Part shown: positions 17,634-25,392 of the stretch, piece after piece
Layout: each line of letters starts with the position of its first letter
Position numbering within the stretch: position 1 is the stretch's first letter
From: Streptomyces bauhiniae
GTDB lineage: Bacteria > Actinomycetota > Actinomycetes > Streptomycetales > Streptomycetaceae
NCBI RefSeq assembly: GCF_004784475.1
Contig: NZ_SRRT01000007.1
Location: 1-64,000 of the forward strand
Direction of reading: 5' to 3'
DNA length: 64,000 bases
Notes under the pieces: generated by a model
What the model saw: only the letters and a program-made list of their open reading frames with translations
Databases searched by the model: none
Told to the model about the DNA's origin: nothing
Position numbers and translations under genes: made by a program

Positions 17634-17729
17634 ATGCTCGCCGACTTCGCACCCACGACGACCCGCACCGCCGGGTCCCTCGGTGCTGCCGGCCTGCGCC
17701 TTAGCTGTTGTTGCTGTCCCTGCTGTTGA
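17634..17729 (+). CDS. 31-residue poly-cysteine leader peptide (candidate attenuator ORF)
   Basis: An ATG-started ORF of 31 codons ending SCCCCPCC then TGA. Six of the last seven residues are Cys, and four of the six Cys codons are TGT, a codon that high-GC streptomycetes use rarely, so this is not a chance product of base composition. It ends 156 nt before cysteine dioxygenase. Poly-cysteine leaderless ORFs act as cysteine-responsive attenuators in mycobacteria (established there), where ribosome stalling alters access to the next ribosome site. Here the function is inference from position and composition. It is in frame with the dioxygenase, with 52 sense codons between them. Expression of the peptide has not been shown. 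Confidence 0.65.
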   Translation: MLADFAPTTTRTAGSLGAAGLRLSCCCCPCC

Positions 17730-17772
17730 GCCGACCGCGCTCCAGCGGACCCCGGGCCCACTCCGGCCCCGC

Positions 17773-17806
17773 GTGTCCCGCCGTTCCCGCACCCCTTCGG
17801 GGACAC
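17773..17806 (+). promoter_or_regulatory. hairpin between the poly-Cys ORF and cysteine dioxygenase
   Basis: GTGTCCC (17773-17779) pairs with GGGACAC (17800-17806), and an alternative smaller stem CCCC-TTC-GGGG lies at 17792-17802. Further on CCTC (17858-17861) can pair with GAGG (17868-17871) of the dioxygenase ribosome site, though only over 4 bp. These are plausible parts of an attenuation switch; mutually exclusive folding has not been computed. Confidence 0.4.
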
Positions 17807-17885
17807 CCGCCCGTACGCCCGTGATCCGGGCCGGGGCCCAGCGACACCCAGCCACCACCTCTCCGCCGAGGAACCCCACACCCCC

Positions 17886-18392
17886 ATGAACAGCGACAAC
17901 GACCTCCAGATCGCCGGTGACCTCCTCGAAGTCCCCCACCTGCTGCAGCCGCCCCGCGAGCACCCGGTGACCGTCGCCGAGTTCGCCGGACTGGCCCGCG
18001 CGGTCGCCGCCGACCGCGACCGGTGGGCGCACCTGGTCCGCTACGACGCCACCACCCGCTGGTACCACCGGCTGCGCACCGGCCCCGGCTACGAGGTGTG
18101 GCTGCTGTCCTGGGTGCCCGGCCAGGGCAGCGGACCGCACGACCACGGCCGCTCCTCCGGCATCCTCACCGTGCTGGAGGGCACCCTGACCGAGCGCACC
18201 GACCGGGGCACCCGCACCCTCACCGCCGGCGCCCAGCGGGTCTTCGCGCCCGGCTATGTCCACGACGTGGTCAACGACGCGCTGGAGCCCGCGGTCAGCC
18301 TGCACATCTACTACCCCGGCCTCACCGAGATGCCCATGCACACTGCCCCGCTCTGCGAGTCCCGTACGGAGCCGAGCACGGCCGGGGTGTGA
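17886..18392 (+). CDS. cysteine dioxygenase family protein
   Basis: A 168-residue cupin iron enzyme expected to oxidise L-cysteine to cysteine sulfinate. The iron ligands are GPHDHGRSSG (His85, His87) and VHDVVN (His126), with HIYYP (His140, Tyr143) near the usual active-site Tyr. Length is close to other bacterial CDOs. The ribosome site GAGGAA is 12 nt from the ATG, a rather long spacing. It is preceded by the poly-Cys leader ORF and followed 45 bp later by cofD on the same strand. Related thiol dioxygenases act on 3-mercaptopropionate; the Cys-rich leader favours cysteine as the relevant substrate. Confidence 0.88.
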   Translation: MNSDNDLQIAGDLLEVPHLLQPPREHPVTVAEFAGLARAVAADRDRWAHLVRYDATTRWYHRLRTGPGYEVWLLSWVPGQGSGPHDHGRSSGILTVLEGTLTERTDRGTRTLTAGAQRVFAPGYVHDVVNDALEPAVSLHIYYPGLTEMPMHTAPLCESRTEPSTAGV

Positions 18393-18437
18393 TCACCGGC
18401 CGCACGGACTGTCGGCGGCTGCTGACACACTGATCCC

Positions 18438-19397
18438 ATGCGCATTGTGGTTCTGGCAGGCGGCATCGGCGGTGCCCGGTTCCTGCGCGGTCTGAAGCAG
18501 GCCGCCCCGGACGCGGACATCACGGTCATCGGCAACACCGGCGACGACATCCATCTCTTCGGGCTGAAGGTCTGTCCCGACCTCGACACCGTGATGTACA
18601 CGCTCGGCGGCGGCATCAACGAGGAGCAGGGCTGGGGGCGGGCGGACGAGACCTTCCACCTCAAGGAGGAGCTCGCGGCCTACGGCGCCGGGCCGGGCTG
18701 GTTCGGGCTCGGCGACCGGGACTTCGCCACCCACATCGTGCGGACCCAGATGCTGGGCGCCGGGTATCCGCTGAGCGCGGTCACCGAGGCGCTGTGCGAC
18801 CGCTGGAAGCCGGGCGTGCGGCTGATCCCGATGACCGACGACCGGGTGGAGACCCATGTCGCCGTCGACCTGGACGGCGAGCGCAAGGCGGTCCACTTCC
18901 AGGAGTACTGGGTGCGGCTGCGCGCCTCGGTGCCCGCAGAGGCGGTCGTGCCGGTCGGCGCCGAGCAGGCCAAGCCCGCGCCCGGTGTGCTGGAGGCCAT
19001 CGCGGAGGCCGACGTCATCCTCTTCCCGCCGTCCAACCCGGTGGTGTCCGTGGGCACCATCCTCGCGGTGCCCGGCATCCGGGAGGCCATCGCGGAGGCG
19101 GGTGTCCCGGTGGTCGGGCTCTCCCCCATCGTCGGTGACGCGCCGGTGCGCGGGATGGCCGACAAGGTGCTCGCCGCCGTCGGCGTGGAGTCCACCGCCG
19201 CCGCGGTCGCCGCGCACTACGGCTCCGGGCTGCTGGACGGCTGGCTCGTCGACACCGTGGACGCCGGTTCGGTCGGGACCGTGGAGGCGGCCGGCATCCG
19301 CTGCCGTGCCGTACCGCTGATGATGAGCGACCTGGACGCGACCGCCGCGATGGCGCGCGAGGCGCTGGAGCTGGCGGGGGAGGTGCGGACCGCGTGA
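18438..19397 (+). CDS. cofD: 2-phospho-L-lactate transferase (F420 synthesis)
   Basis: A 319-residue CofD/FbiA enzyme that joins the activated three-carbon unit to Fo, giving F420-0 or, in actinobacteria, dehydro-F420-0 from a phosphoenolpyruvate donor. The N-terminus VVLAGGIGGARFLRGL and the following NTGDDIHLFGLKVCPDLDT are signature blocks; LFPPSNPVVSVGTIL lies in the second half. It overlaps the next gene by 4 bp, a stable F420 pair in actinobacteria. Confidence 0.95.
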   Translation: MRIVVLAGGIGGARFLRGLKQAAPDADITVIGNTGDDIHLFGLKVCPDLDTVMYTLGGGINEEQGWGRADETFHLKEELAAYGAGPGWFGLGDRDFATHIVRTQMLGAGYPLSAVTEALCDRWKPGVRLIPMTDDRVETHVAVDLDGERKAVHFQEYWVRLRASVPAEAVVPVGAEQAKPAPGVLEAIAEADVILFPPSNPVVSVGTILAVPGIREAIAEAGVPVVGLSPIVGDAPVRGMADKVLAAVGVESTAAAVAAHYGSGLLDGWLVDTVDAGSVGTVEAAGIRCRAVPLMMSDLDATAAMAREALELAGEVRTA

Positions 19398-20695
19398 GTG
19401 GTTACCGGGTCTGGGCGCCCTCCGGTCTGCCCGAGGTGGCGCCGGGCGCCGACCTGGCCAAGCTGATCGCCGCGGCCGAGCCGGGGCTCGCCGACGGGGA
19501 CGTGCTGCTCGTCACCTCCAAGATCGTGTCGAAGGCCGAGGGACGGATCGTGCGGGCCGCCGACCGGGAGGCCGCGATCGACGCGGAGACGGTGCGCGTG
19601 GTGGCCCGGCGCGGACCGCTGCGCATCGTGGAGAACCGGCAGGGCCTGGTCATGGCCGCCGCCGGGGTCGACGCGTCCAACACCGCCGAGGGCACTGTGC
19701 TGCTGCTGCCCGAGGACCCGGACGCCTCCGCGCGGGGCATCCGCGAGGGCCTTCGGGAGGCGCTCGGCGTCACCGTGGGCGTGATCGTCACCGACACCTT
19801 CGGCCGCCCCTGGCGTGCCGGGCTCACCGACGTGGCGATCGGCGCGGCCGGGGTGCGGGTCCTGGACGACCTGCGCGGTGGCACCGACGCGCACGGCAAC
19901 CCGCTCTCCGCGACCGTCGTCGCCACCGCCGACGAACTCGCCTCGGCGGGCGACCTGATCAAGGGCAAGGCGTCGGGCCTGCCGGTGGCGGTCGTCCGCG
20001 GCCTGCCCCACGTGGTCACCGACGCGGCCGACCAGGGCGAGGGCGCGCGGGCGATGGTGCGCTCCGCGCGGGACGACATGTTCCGGCTCGGCACCTCCGA
20101 GGCGGTACGGGAGGCGCTGACCCTGCGCCGTACCGTACGGGCCTTCACCGACGAGCCGGTCGACCCCGGCTCGGTGCACCGGGCGGTGGCCGCCGCCGTG
20201 ACCGCGCCCGCCCCGCACCACACCACGCCGTGGCGGTTCGTGCTGCTGGAGTCGGCCGAGTCCCGGCTCGCGCTGCTCGACGCGATGCGGGACGCCTGGA
20301 TCGCCGACCTGCGCCGGGACGGCAAGAGCGAGGAGTCCATCGCCAAGCGGGTCCGGCGCGGTGACGTCCTGCGCAACGCGCCGTACCTGGCCGTGCCCTG
20401 CCTGGTCATGGACGGCTCGCACACCTACGGCGACGCGCGGCGGGACGCGGCCGAGCGGGAGATGTTCGTGGTCGCCACGGGCGCGGGTGTGCAGAACTTC
20501 CTGGTCGCGCTGGCCGGGGAGCGGCTGGGCTCGGCCTGGGTGTCGTCCACGATGTTCTGCCGGGACGTGGTCCGCGAGGTGCTGGACCTGCCCGCCGGCT
20601 GGGACCCGATGGGCGCGGTGGCGATCGGTCACCCGGCCCAGGAGCCCCCGGCCCGTCCTGCGCGGGAGGCGGGGGCCTTCATCGAGGTGCGGTGA
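19394..20695 (+). CDS. fbiB: bifunctional F420 ligase / dehydro-F420 reductase
   Basis: A 433-residue fused protein starting with GTG inside the cofD stop. Residues 1 to about 245 are the CofE-type gamma-glutamyl ligase (DVLLVTSKIVSKAEGR, VTDTFGRPWR, GNPLSATVVATADELA), which adds glutamates to F420-0. Residues about 250-433 are an FMN nitroreductase-like domain (RRTVRAFTDEPV, APHHTTPWRFVLLES), which in mycobacterial FbiB reduces dehydro-F420-0. Both halves are complete, so it should do both steps. Confidence 0.94.
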   Translation: MSGYRVWAPSGLPEVAPGADLAKLIAAAEPGLADGDVLLVTSKIVSKAEGRIVRAADREAAIDAETVRVVARRGPLRIVENRQGLVMAAAGVDASNTAEGTVLLLPEDPDASARGIREGLREALGVTVGVIVTDTFGRPWRAGLTDVAIGAAGVRVLDDLRGGTDAHGNPLSATVVATADELASAGDLIKGKASGLPVAVVRGLPHVVTDAADQGEGARAMVRSARDDMFRLGTSEAVREALTLRRTVRAFTDEPVDPGSVHRAVAAAVTAPAPHHTTPWRFVLLESAESRLALLDAMRDAWIADLRRDGKSEESIAKRVRRGDVLRNAPYLAVPCLVMDGSHTYGDARRDAAEREMFVVATGAGVQNFLVALAGERLGSAWVSSTMFCRDVVREVLDLPAGWDPMGAVAIGHPAQEPPARPAREAGAFIEVR

Positions 20696-20713
20696 GGCGC
20701 GCGGAGAGGCCCT

Positions 20714-20745
20714 AGTCTCGTAGGGCACCAGTCTCGTAGGGCACC
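20714..20745. repeat. 16-bp exact tandem duplication
   Basis: The unit AGTCTCGTAGGGCACC occurs twice in direct succession (20714-20729 and 20730-20745) in the short gap between fbiB and the glycosylase gene. It overlaps the region where the glycosylase promoter should lie. Confidence 0.85.
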
Positions 20746-20778
20746 CCCGCCCCATCCGCACCCCTAGGACCTCTCCCC

Positions 20779-21789
20779 GTGGCAGGACGTTTCGCCCCCC
20801 GGCTCCCGTCGCACGCGACCGTGCGCGACGCGGTTCCGGCACCCGTGCTGCCCCGGCAGGCGGCCGGGCCCCGGACGCGGACGTGGGTGCCCGAGGGGCC
20901 GTACGACCTCGGTCTGGTGCTGGGAGTGCTGCGGCGCGGGGGCGGTGACCCCACGTTCCGCGCGACCCGCGACGGCTCGGTGTGGCGGGCCACCCGTACC
21001 CCCGCCGGGCCGGGCACGCTGCGCGTGTACGCGTACGGCGGCGAGGTGCGCGGGGAGGCATGGGGGCCCGGCGCCGAGTGGCTGCTGGACCGGCTGCCCG
21101 AGCTGCTGGGCGCCGCCGACGACCCCGGCGCCTTCGAGCCCCGGCACCGGCTGGTCGCCCTGGCCCGGCACCGGCGTCCCGGACTGCGGCTGACCCGGAC
21201 CGGGCTGGTGCTGGAGTCGCTGATCCCCTCGGTGCTGGAGCAGAAGGTCACCGCCGACGAGGCGTACCGGGCGTGGCGGCGGCTGGTGAGCTGGTTCGGG
21301 GAGCCCGCGCCGGGCCCCGCCGGGACGGGCGAGCGCCCGATGTGGGTGATGCCCGCGCCCCGGACCTGGGCGCTGATCCCGTCCTGGGAGTGGCACCGGG
21401 CGGGCGTGGACGACAAGCGGGCCTCCACCATCCTGCGGGCCGTCCGGCTGGCCGCGCGGCTGGAGCAGACCGCGGGGATGACCCCGGCCGAGGCGCGGGC
21501 CCGCCTGGAGGTCGTCCCCGGCGTCGGTCCGTGGACGTCGGCCGAGGTGGTGCAGCGCAGCCATGGCGCGCCGGACGCGGTGACCACGGGCGACCTGCAC
21601 CTGCCCCGCATCGTCGGCTGGGCGCTGGCCGGGAACCGGGACGCGGACGACGCGGAGATGCTGCGCCTGCTGGAGCCGTACGCCCCGGGGGGCCAGCGTC
21701 ACCGGGCCGCCCGCTACGTCCTGCTCAGCGGCAACACCCCGCCGCGCCGGCACCCGAAGATGCGGAAGACCGACATCGGCAGGTGGTGA
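20779..21789 (+). CDS. DNA-3-methyladenine glycosylase II family protein (AlkA-like)
   Basis: A 336-residue HhH-GPD base-excision glycosylase. The helix-hairpin-helix is EVVPGVGPWTSAEVVQRSHG, followed by VTTGDLHLP, whose Asp is the catalytic residue of the superfamily. The middle has LVLESLIPSVLEQKVTADEA, typical of the AlkA-like core; about 120 N-terminal residues form the variable domain. It starts with GTG. It removes alkylated bases, leaving abasic sites. Nothing suggests linkage with the F420 genes upstream beyond strand. Confidence 0.9.
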   Translation: MAGRFAPRLPSHATVRDAVPAPVLPRQAAGPRTRTWVPEGPYDLGLVLGVLRRGGGDPTFRATRDGSVWRATRTPAGPGTLRVYAYGGEVRGEAWGPGAEWLLDRLPELLGAADDPGAFEPRHRLVALARHRRPGLRLTRTGLVLESLIPSVLEQKVTADEAYRAWRRLVSWFGEPAPGPAGTGERPMWVMPAPRTWALIPSWEWHRAGVDDKRASTILRAVRLAARLEQTAGMTPAEARARLEVVPGVGPWTSAEVVQRSHGAPDAVTTGDLHLPRIVGWALAGNRDADDAEMLRLLEPYAPGGQRHRAARYVLLSGNTPPRRHPKMRKTDIGRW

Positions 21790-21796
21790 GCCGGGC

Positions 21797-22879
21797 CTAC
21801 TGGTCCGAGGAGAACCTGACCGCCCCGGCCGGGATGCGCGCGTCGCACCACACCCGGACGCCGTCCCGCAGCTCGTTGTCGGCCCCGACCACGGCGCCGT
21901 CCCCGACCACCGCACCCGTGAGGACGGACCGTTCGCCCACGCGGGCCCGGCTGCCGATGAGGGAGTCGGTGACGACCGCGCCCGGCTCGATGACCGCGCC
22001 CGGCAGGATCGTGGAGCCGCACACCCGCGCCCCCTCGGCGACGAACGCGCCCTCGCCCACCACCGTGCCCCCGGTCAGCTTGGCGTCGGACGCCACCCTG
22101 GCCGTCGGCAGGATCAGCCGGTCCCCGCGCCGGCCGGGCACGGCGGGTGAGGGGGCGCGGCCCATGACGAGGTCGGCGGAGCCCCGGACGAAGGCGGCCG
22201 GGGTGCCGAGGTCCAGCCAGTAGGTGGAGTCGACCATGCCCTGGAGGTGGGCCCCGGCGGCCAGCAGACCGGGGAAGGTCTCGCGCTCCACGGAGACCGG
22301 GCGCCCGGCGGGGATGGTGTCGATGACGGAGCGGCTGAAGACGTAGGCGCCCGCGTTGATCTGGTCGGTGACGATCTCCTCGGGCGTCTGCGGCTTCTCC
22401 AGGAAGGCCAGCACGCGGCCGGTGTCGTCGGTGGGGACCAGTCCGTAGGCGCGGGGGTCGGTGACCTTGGTCAGGTGCAGGGAGACGTCGGCGCCGGTGG
22501 ACTCGTGGGTGTCGACCAGGGCCCGGATGTCGAGGCCGGTGAGGATGTCGCCGTTGAAGATCAGGACGGGCTCGTCGGGGCCGGAGCGCAGCCGTTCGGC
22601 GACGTTGCGGATGGCGCCGCCGGTGCCCAGCGGCTCCTTCTCGGTGACGTACTCCAGGTGGAGCCCGAGGGCGGAGCCGTCGCCGAAGTGGGGTTCGAAG
22701 ACCTCGGCGAGGTAGCTGGTGGCGAGGACGATGTGGTCCACGCCGGCGGCTCTCGCTCTCGCCAACTGGTGCGTGAGGAACGGCACCCCGGCCGCCGGGA
22801 CCATGGGCTTGGGCGTGTGCACCGTGAGCGGCCGCAGCCGCGTGCCCTTGCCGCCGACCAGGAGGATCGCTTCTGTCAC
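21797..22879 (-). CDS. mannose-1-phosphate guanylyltransferase / NDP-sugar synthase
   Basis: A 360-residue nucleotidyltransferase. The signature VGGKGTRLRPLT is at residues 8-19, with GTGGAIRN, FNGDILTG (metal Asp) and EKPQTP following. From about residue 245 comes a left-handed beta-helix of hexapeptide repeats (VVGEGAFVAEGARVCGSTIL and on), so it resembles the two-domain GDP-mannose pyrophosphorylase type. I use the GTG at 22879, preceded by GGAAGCGGAG; the longer frame runs through spacer DNA. With manA and manB it completes the GDP-mannose route. The exact nucleotide and sugar are inferred from context. Confidence 0.88.
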   Translation of the reverse strand: MTEAILLVGGKGTRLRPLTVHTPKPMVPAAGVPFLTHQLARARAAGVDHIVLATSYLAEVFEPHFGDGSALGLHLEYVTEKEPLGTGGAIRNVAERLRSGPDEPVLIFNGDILTGLDIRALVDTHESTGADVSLHLTKVTDPRAYGLVPTDDTGRVLAFLEKPQTPEEIVTDQINAGAYVFSRSVIDTIPAGRPVSVERETFPGLLAAGAHLQGMVDSTYWLDLGTPAAFVRGSADLVMGRAPSPAVPGRRGDRLILPTARVASDAKLTGGTVVGEGAFVAEGARVCGSTILPGAVIEPGAVVTDSLIGSRARVGERSVLTGAVVGDGAVVGADNELRDGVRVWCDARIPAGAVRFSSDQ

Positions 22880-23046
22880 CTGTCGTCTCCGCTTCCTGCC
22901 GGGACCGGCGGAACGTCTCGTTTTCGGCCGGCCAGTGTAGGCAGACGGCACGGTGCCGGCCCTCGATGGCCGCGCGGTGTCGAGGGGATCAGCGGGCGCC
23001 GTCCCCCGGCCGTACGCGTCCGCACGGGCGAGTGGGCGCCGGACAC

Positions 23047-23116
23047 CGGGCGCGGGCACGGGTGCTGAGCCGCCGTCGGGCGCGGGCCTGGGTGCTGAGC
23101 CGCCGTCGGGCGCGGC
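23047..23116. repeat. 30-bp tandem repeat, two copies and a fraction
   Basis: A unit that includes GGGTGCTGAGCCGCCGTCGG recurs with a 30-bp period (GGTGCTGAGC at 23061 and 23091), with one or two substitutions and a partial third copy. It lies just upstream of the TIGR03089 start and is absent from any gene. Confidence 0.7.
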
Positions 23117-23139
23117 CCCGCCCGCGTACCCTTGCGCGG

Positions 23140-23895
23140 ATGAACGCCACCGATCGCACCCCAGCCGGCCTGCTGCGTTCCGCGCTCGCCGCGGACGCCG
23201 GACGCCCCCTGGTGACCTTCTACGACGACGCCACGGGCGAACGCGTCGAGCTGTCCGTCGCCACCTTCGCCAACTGGGTGGCCAAGACCGCCAACCTGCT
23301 CCAGGGCGAGCTGTCCGTGGCCCCCGGCGACCGGGTCGCGCTGCTGCTGCCCGCGCACTGGCAGACCGCCGTGTGGCTCCTTGCGTGCTCGTCGGTGGGC
23401 GCGGTGGCCGACGTCTCCGGGGACCCGGCCGCGGCCGACGTGGTGGTCAGCGGGCCGGACACCCTCGATGAGGCGCGGGCCTGCCGGGGCGAGCGGGTCG
23501 CGCTGGCGCTGCGTCCGCTGGGCGGGCGGTTCCCGCAGGTGCCGGAGGGCTTCATGGACTACGCGGCCGAAGTGCCGGGCCAGGGTGACCGGTTCGCCCC
23601 CTTCGCGCCGGTGGACCCGGAGGAGCCCGCGCTGATCGTGGCCGGGGCCGAGTTCAGCGCGGCCGAGGTGGTGGAGCGGGCGCTCGCCGACGCGCCGGAC
23701 CTGGACCTGACCGGGCCGGGCTCCCGGCTGCTGTCGGGGCTGCCGTACGACACCTGGGCCGGACTGAGCGCGGGGCTGTACGCGCCGCTGGCCGCCGGGG
23801 GCTCGGTGGTGCTGTGCCGCAACCTCGACAAGCTGCCCGCCGACGCGCTGGCGCAGCGCATCGACGCCGAGCGGGTGACGGCCTCCCGGCACTGA
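23140..23895 (+). CDS. TIGR03089 family protein
   Basis: A 251-residue actinobacterial protein of unknown function. It resembles only the N-terminal part of an AMP-forming ligase (ELSVATFANWVAKTANLLQG, then PGDRVALLLPAHWQTAVWLL), but the ATP-binding P-loop motif and C-terminal lid of that superfamily are absent, so catalysis is unlikely. ATG at 23140 is the sensible start; upstream is repetitive spacer. It stands between the guanylyltransferase and the first LCP gene, its usual neighbourhood. Confidence 0.85.
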   Translation: MNATDRTPAGLLRSALAADAGRPLVTFYDDATGERVELSVATFANWVAKTANLLQGELSVAPGDRVALLLPAHWQTAVWLLACSSVGAVADVSGDPAAADVVVSGPDTLDEARACRGERVALALRPLGGRFPQVPEGFMDYAAEVPGQGDRFAPFAPVDPEEPALIVAGAEFSAAEVVERALADAPDLDLTGPGSRLLSGLPYDTWAGLSAGLYAPLAAGGSVVLCRNLDKLPADALAQRIDAERVTASRH

Positions 23896-23997
23896 GACCG
23901 CCCGTTCGGCCCAGCAAAGGGCGGCTCGGGGCCGTCCGCGCGGCCATGGTCGTAGGAGCAGGGCGTACGTCCGACGACCGCGAGGGGTGGTGCCGCC

Positions 23998-25158
23998 GTG
24001 CCCGACTCCGCAACTCCCGGCGCCTCGGCCACCGGGGACGGGCTCGCGCGGCGGCGCCGGCGGCGGTGGCTGAGGGGCGGCGGGCTCGGCGCGGCCGTAC
24101 TGCTCCTCGCGGCGGGCGGGGCCGGCTGGGTGCTGTACGCCCGGCTCAGCGACAACATCACCCCCGACGAGGCGGCCGCGCGCGAGCTGGCCCGCTACGA
24201 CGAGGAGCGGCCCACCGCGCTGGTGTCGGGCGCCCAGAACATCCTGCTGATCGGCACCGACACCCGCGCCGGGAGCGACAACGGGAAGTACGGGCGGGAC
24301 TCGGGCACGGAGCGCTCGGACACCACGATCCTGCTCCACCTGGCGGCCGACCGGCGCAGCGCCACCGCAGTCTCGCTCCCCCGCGACCTGATGGTGCGCG
24401 TCCCGGCCTGCCCGCGCGCCGGCGGCGGGCAGAGCGACCCGTCGTTCGCCATGTTCAACACCGCCTTCCAGGTCGGCGGTTCGGCCTGCACCATCCGTAC
24501 CGTCGAGGAGCTGACCGGTATCCGGGTCGACCACCACATGGTCGTCGACTTCAGCGGGTTCCAGCAGATGGTGGACGCCGTCGACGGGGTGCCGGTGTGC
24601 GTGCGGGAGCCGATCGACGACAAGGCGGCCAAGCTGAAGCTGCCCGCCGGCCGGATCACCCTCGACGGCGAGCAGGCGCTCGGTTACGTACGCGCTCGCA
24701 AGACGCTCGGGGACGGCAGCGACACCGACCGGATGGACCGCCAGCAGCGTTTCCTCGGCGCGCTGGTGGAGAAGGTACGGAGCGACGGCGTCCTGCTGAA
24801 CCCGGTGAAGCTGTATCCGGTGCTGGACGCGGCGACCTCGGCGCTCACCACCGATCCCGAACTGGCCAGTCTGCGCGGCTTGTACCGGTTGGTCCGGGGA
24901 GTGCGCGACATCCCCACCGAACATGTGCGGTTCCTCACCGCTCCGCGCGAGGCGTATGTATACGACTCCGACCGTGACCAACTGGTGCAGCCCGAGGCCG
25001 GGGAACTCTTCGCCCGGCTGCGCGCGGACCGGCCCGTCGAAGTTGCGGACACTTCACCGGATACCGGCGGTAAATCACCCGGCGACAACGCGGGAAACTC
25101 CCCTTCGGACACCCCCACCTACCGGGGCAGCACGGCCGCCGCGCACACGTGTGAGTAA
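23998..25158 (+). CDS. LCP family protein 1
   Basis: A 386-residue LytR-CpsA-Psr protein. A basic N-terminus (ARRRRRRWLRGG) leads into one membrane anchor (about residues 26-47) and an extracellular LCP domain with NILLIGTDTR, the catalytic-site SLPRDLMV, and GYVRARKT. LCP enzymes transfer polyprenyl-linked glycopolymers to peptidoglycan. A Ser/Thr/Pro-rich tail replaces the LytR_C domain seen in the next two proteins. Starts with GTG. First of five LCP genes within 10.5 kb. Confidence 0.9.
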   Translation: MPDSATPGASATGDGLARRRRRRWLRGGGLGAAVLLLAAGGAGWVLYARLSDNITPDEAAARELARYDEERPTALVSGAQNILLIGTDTRAGSDNGKYGRDSGTERSDTTILLHLAADRRSATAVSLPRDLMVRVPACPRAGGGQSDPSFAMFNTAFQVGGSACTIRTVEELTGIRVDHHMVVDFSGFQQMVDAVDGVPVCVREPIDDKAAKLKLPAGRITLDGEQALGYVRARKTLGDGSDTDRMDRQQRFLGALVEKVRSDGVLLNPVKLYPVLDAATSALTTDPELASLRGLYRLVRGVRDIPTEHVRFLTAPREAYVYDSDRDQLVQPEAGELFARLRADRPVEVADTSPDTGGKSPGDNAGNSPSDTPTYRGSTAAAHTCE

Positions 25159-25392
25159 TCCCCACACCAAATCGGCGAACTTTTGTTCAGAGGAATGAGC
25201 GGGATTGCCCAGTTCTAAGAACGTGGAATTCGTCACCGGCGTCGCTCGACCCTGAACAGGGCGGATAGTGTGAGCGATCCGGTGCACCCCGGCCCGTGAG
25301 GTCCGTCCTCCGACCGCGCACCGTTTCACCGAGACCCGAGCGCCTACGAGGGGGAAGGCGCCGCGTGGCCCCGACGGAGGATTCGGACAACC

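Noticed and set aside
17504..17704. A 66-codon open frame overlapping the poly-Cys ORF
   Set aside because: Different frame, no ribosome site, Arg/Pro composition; the Cys-rich frame has the better promoter and codon signal.
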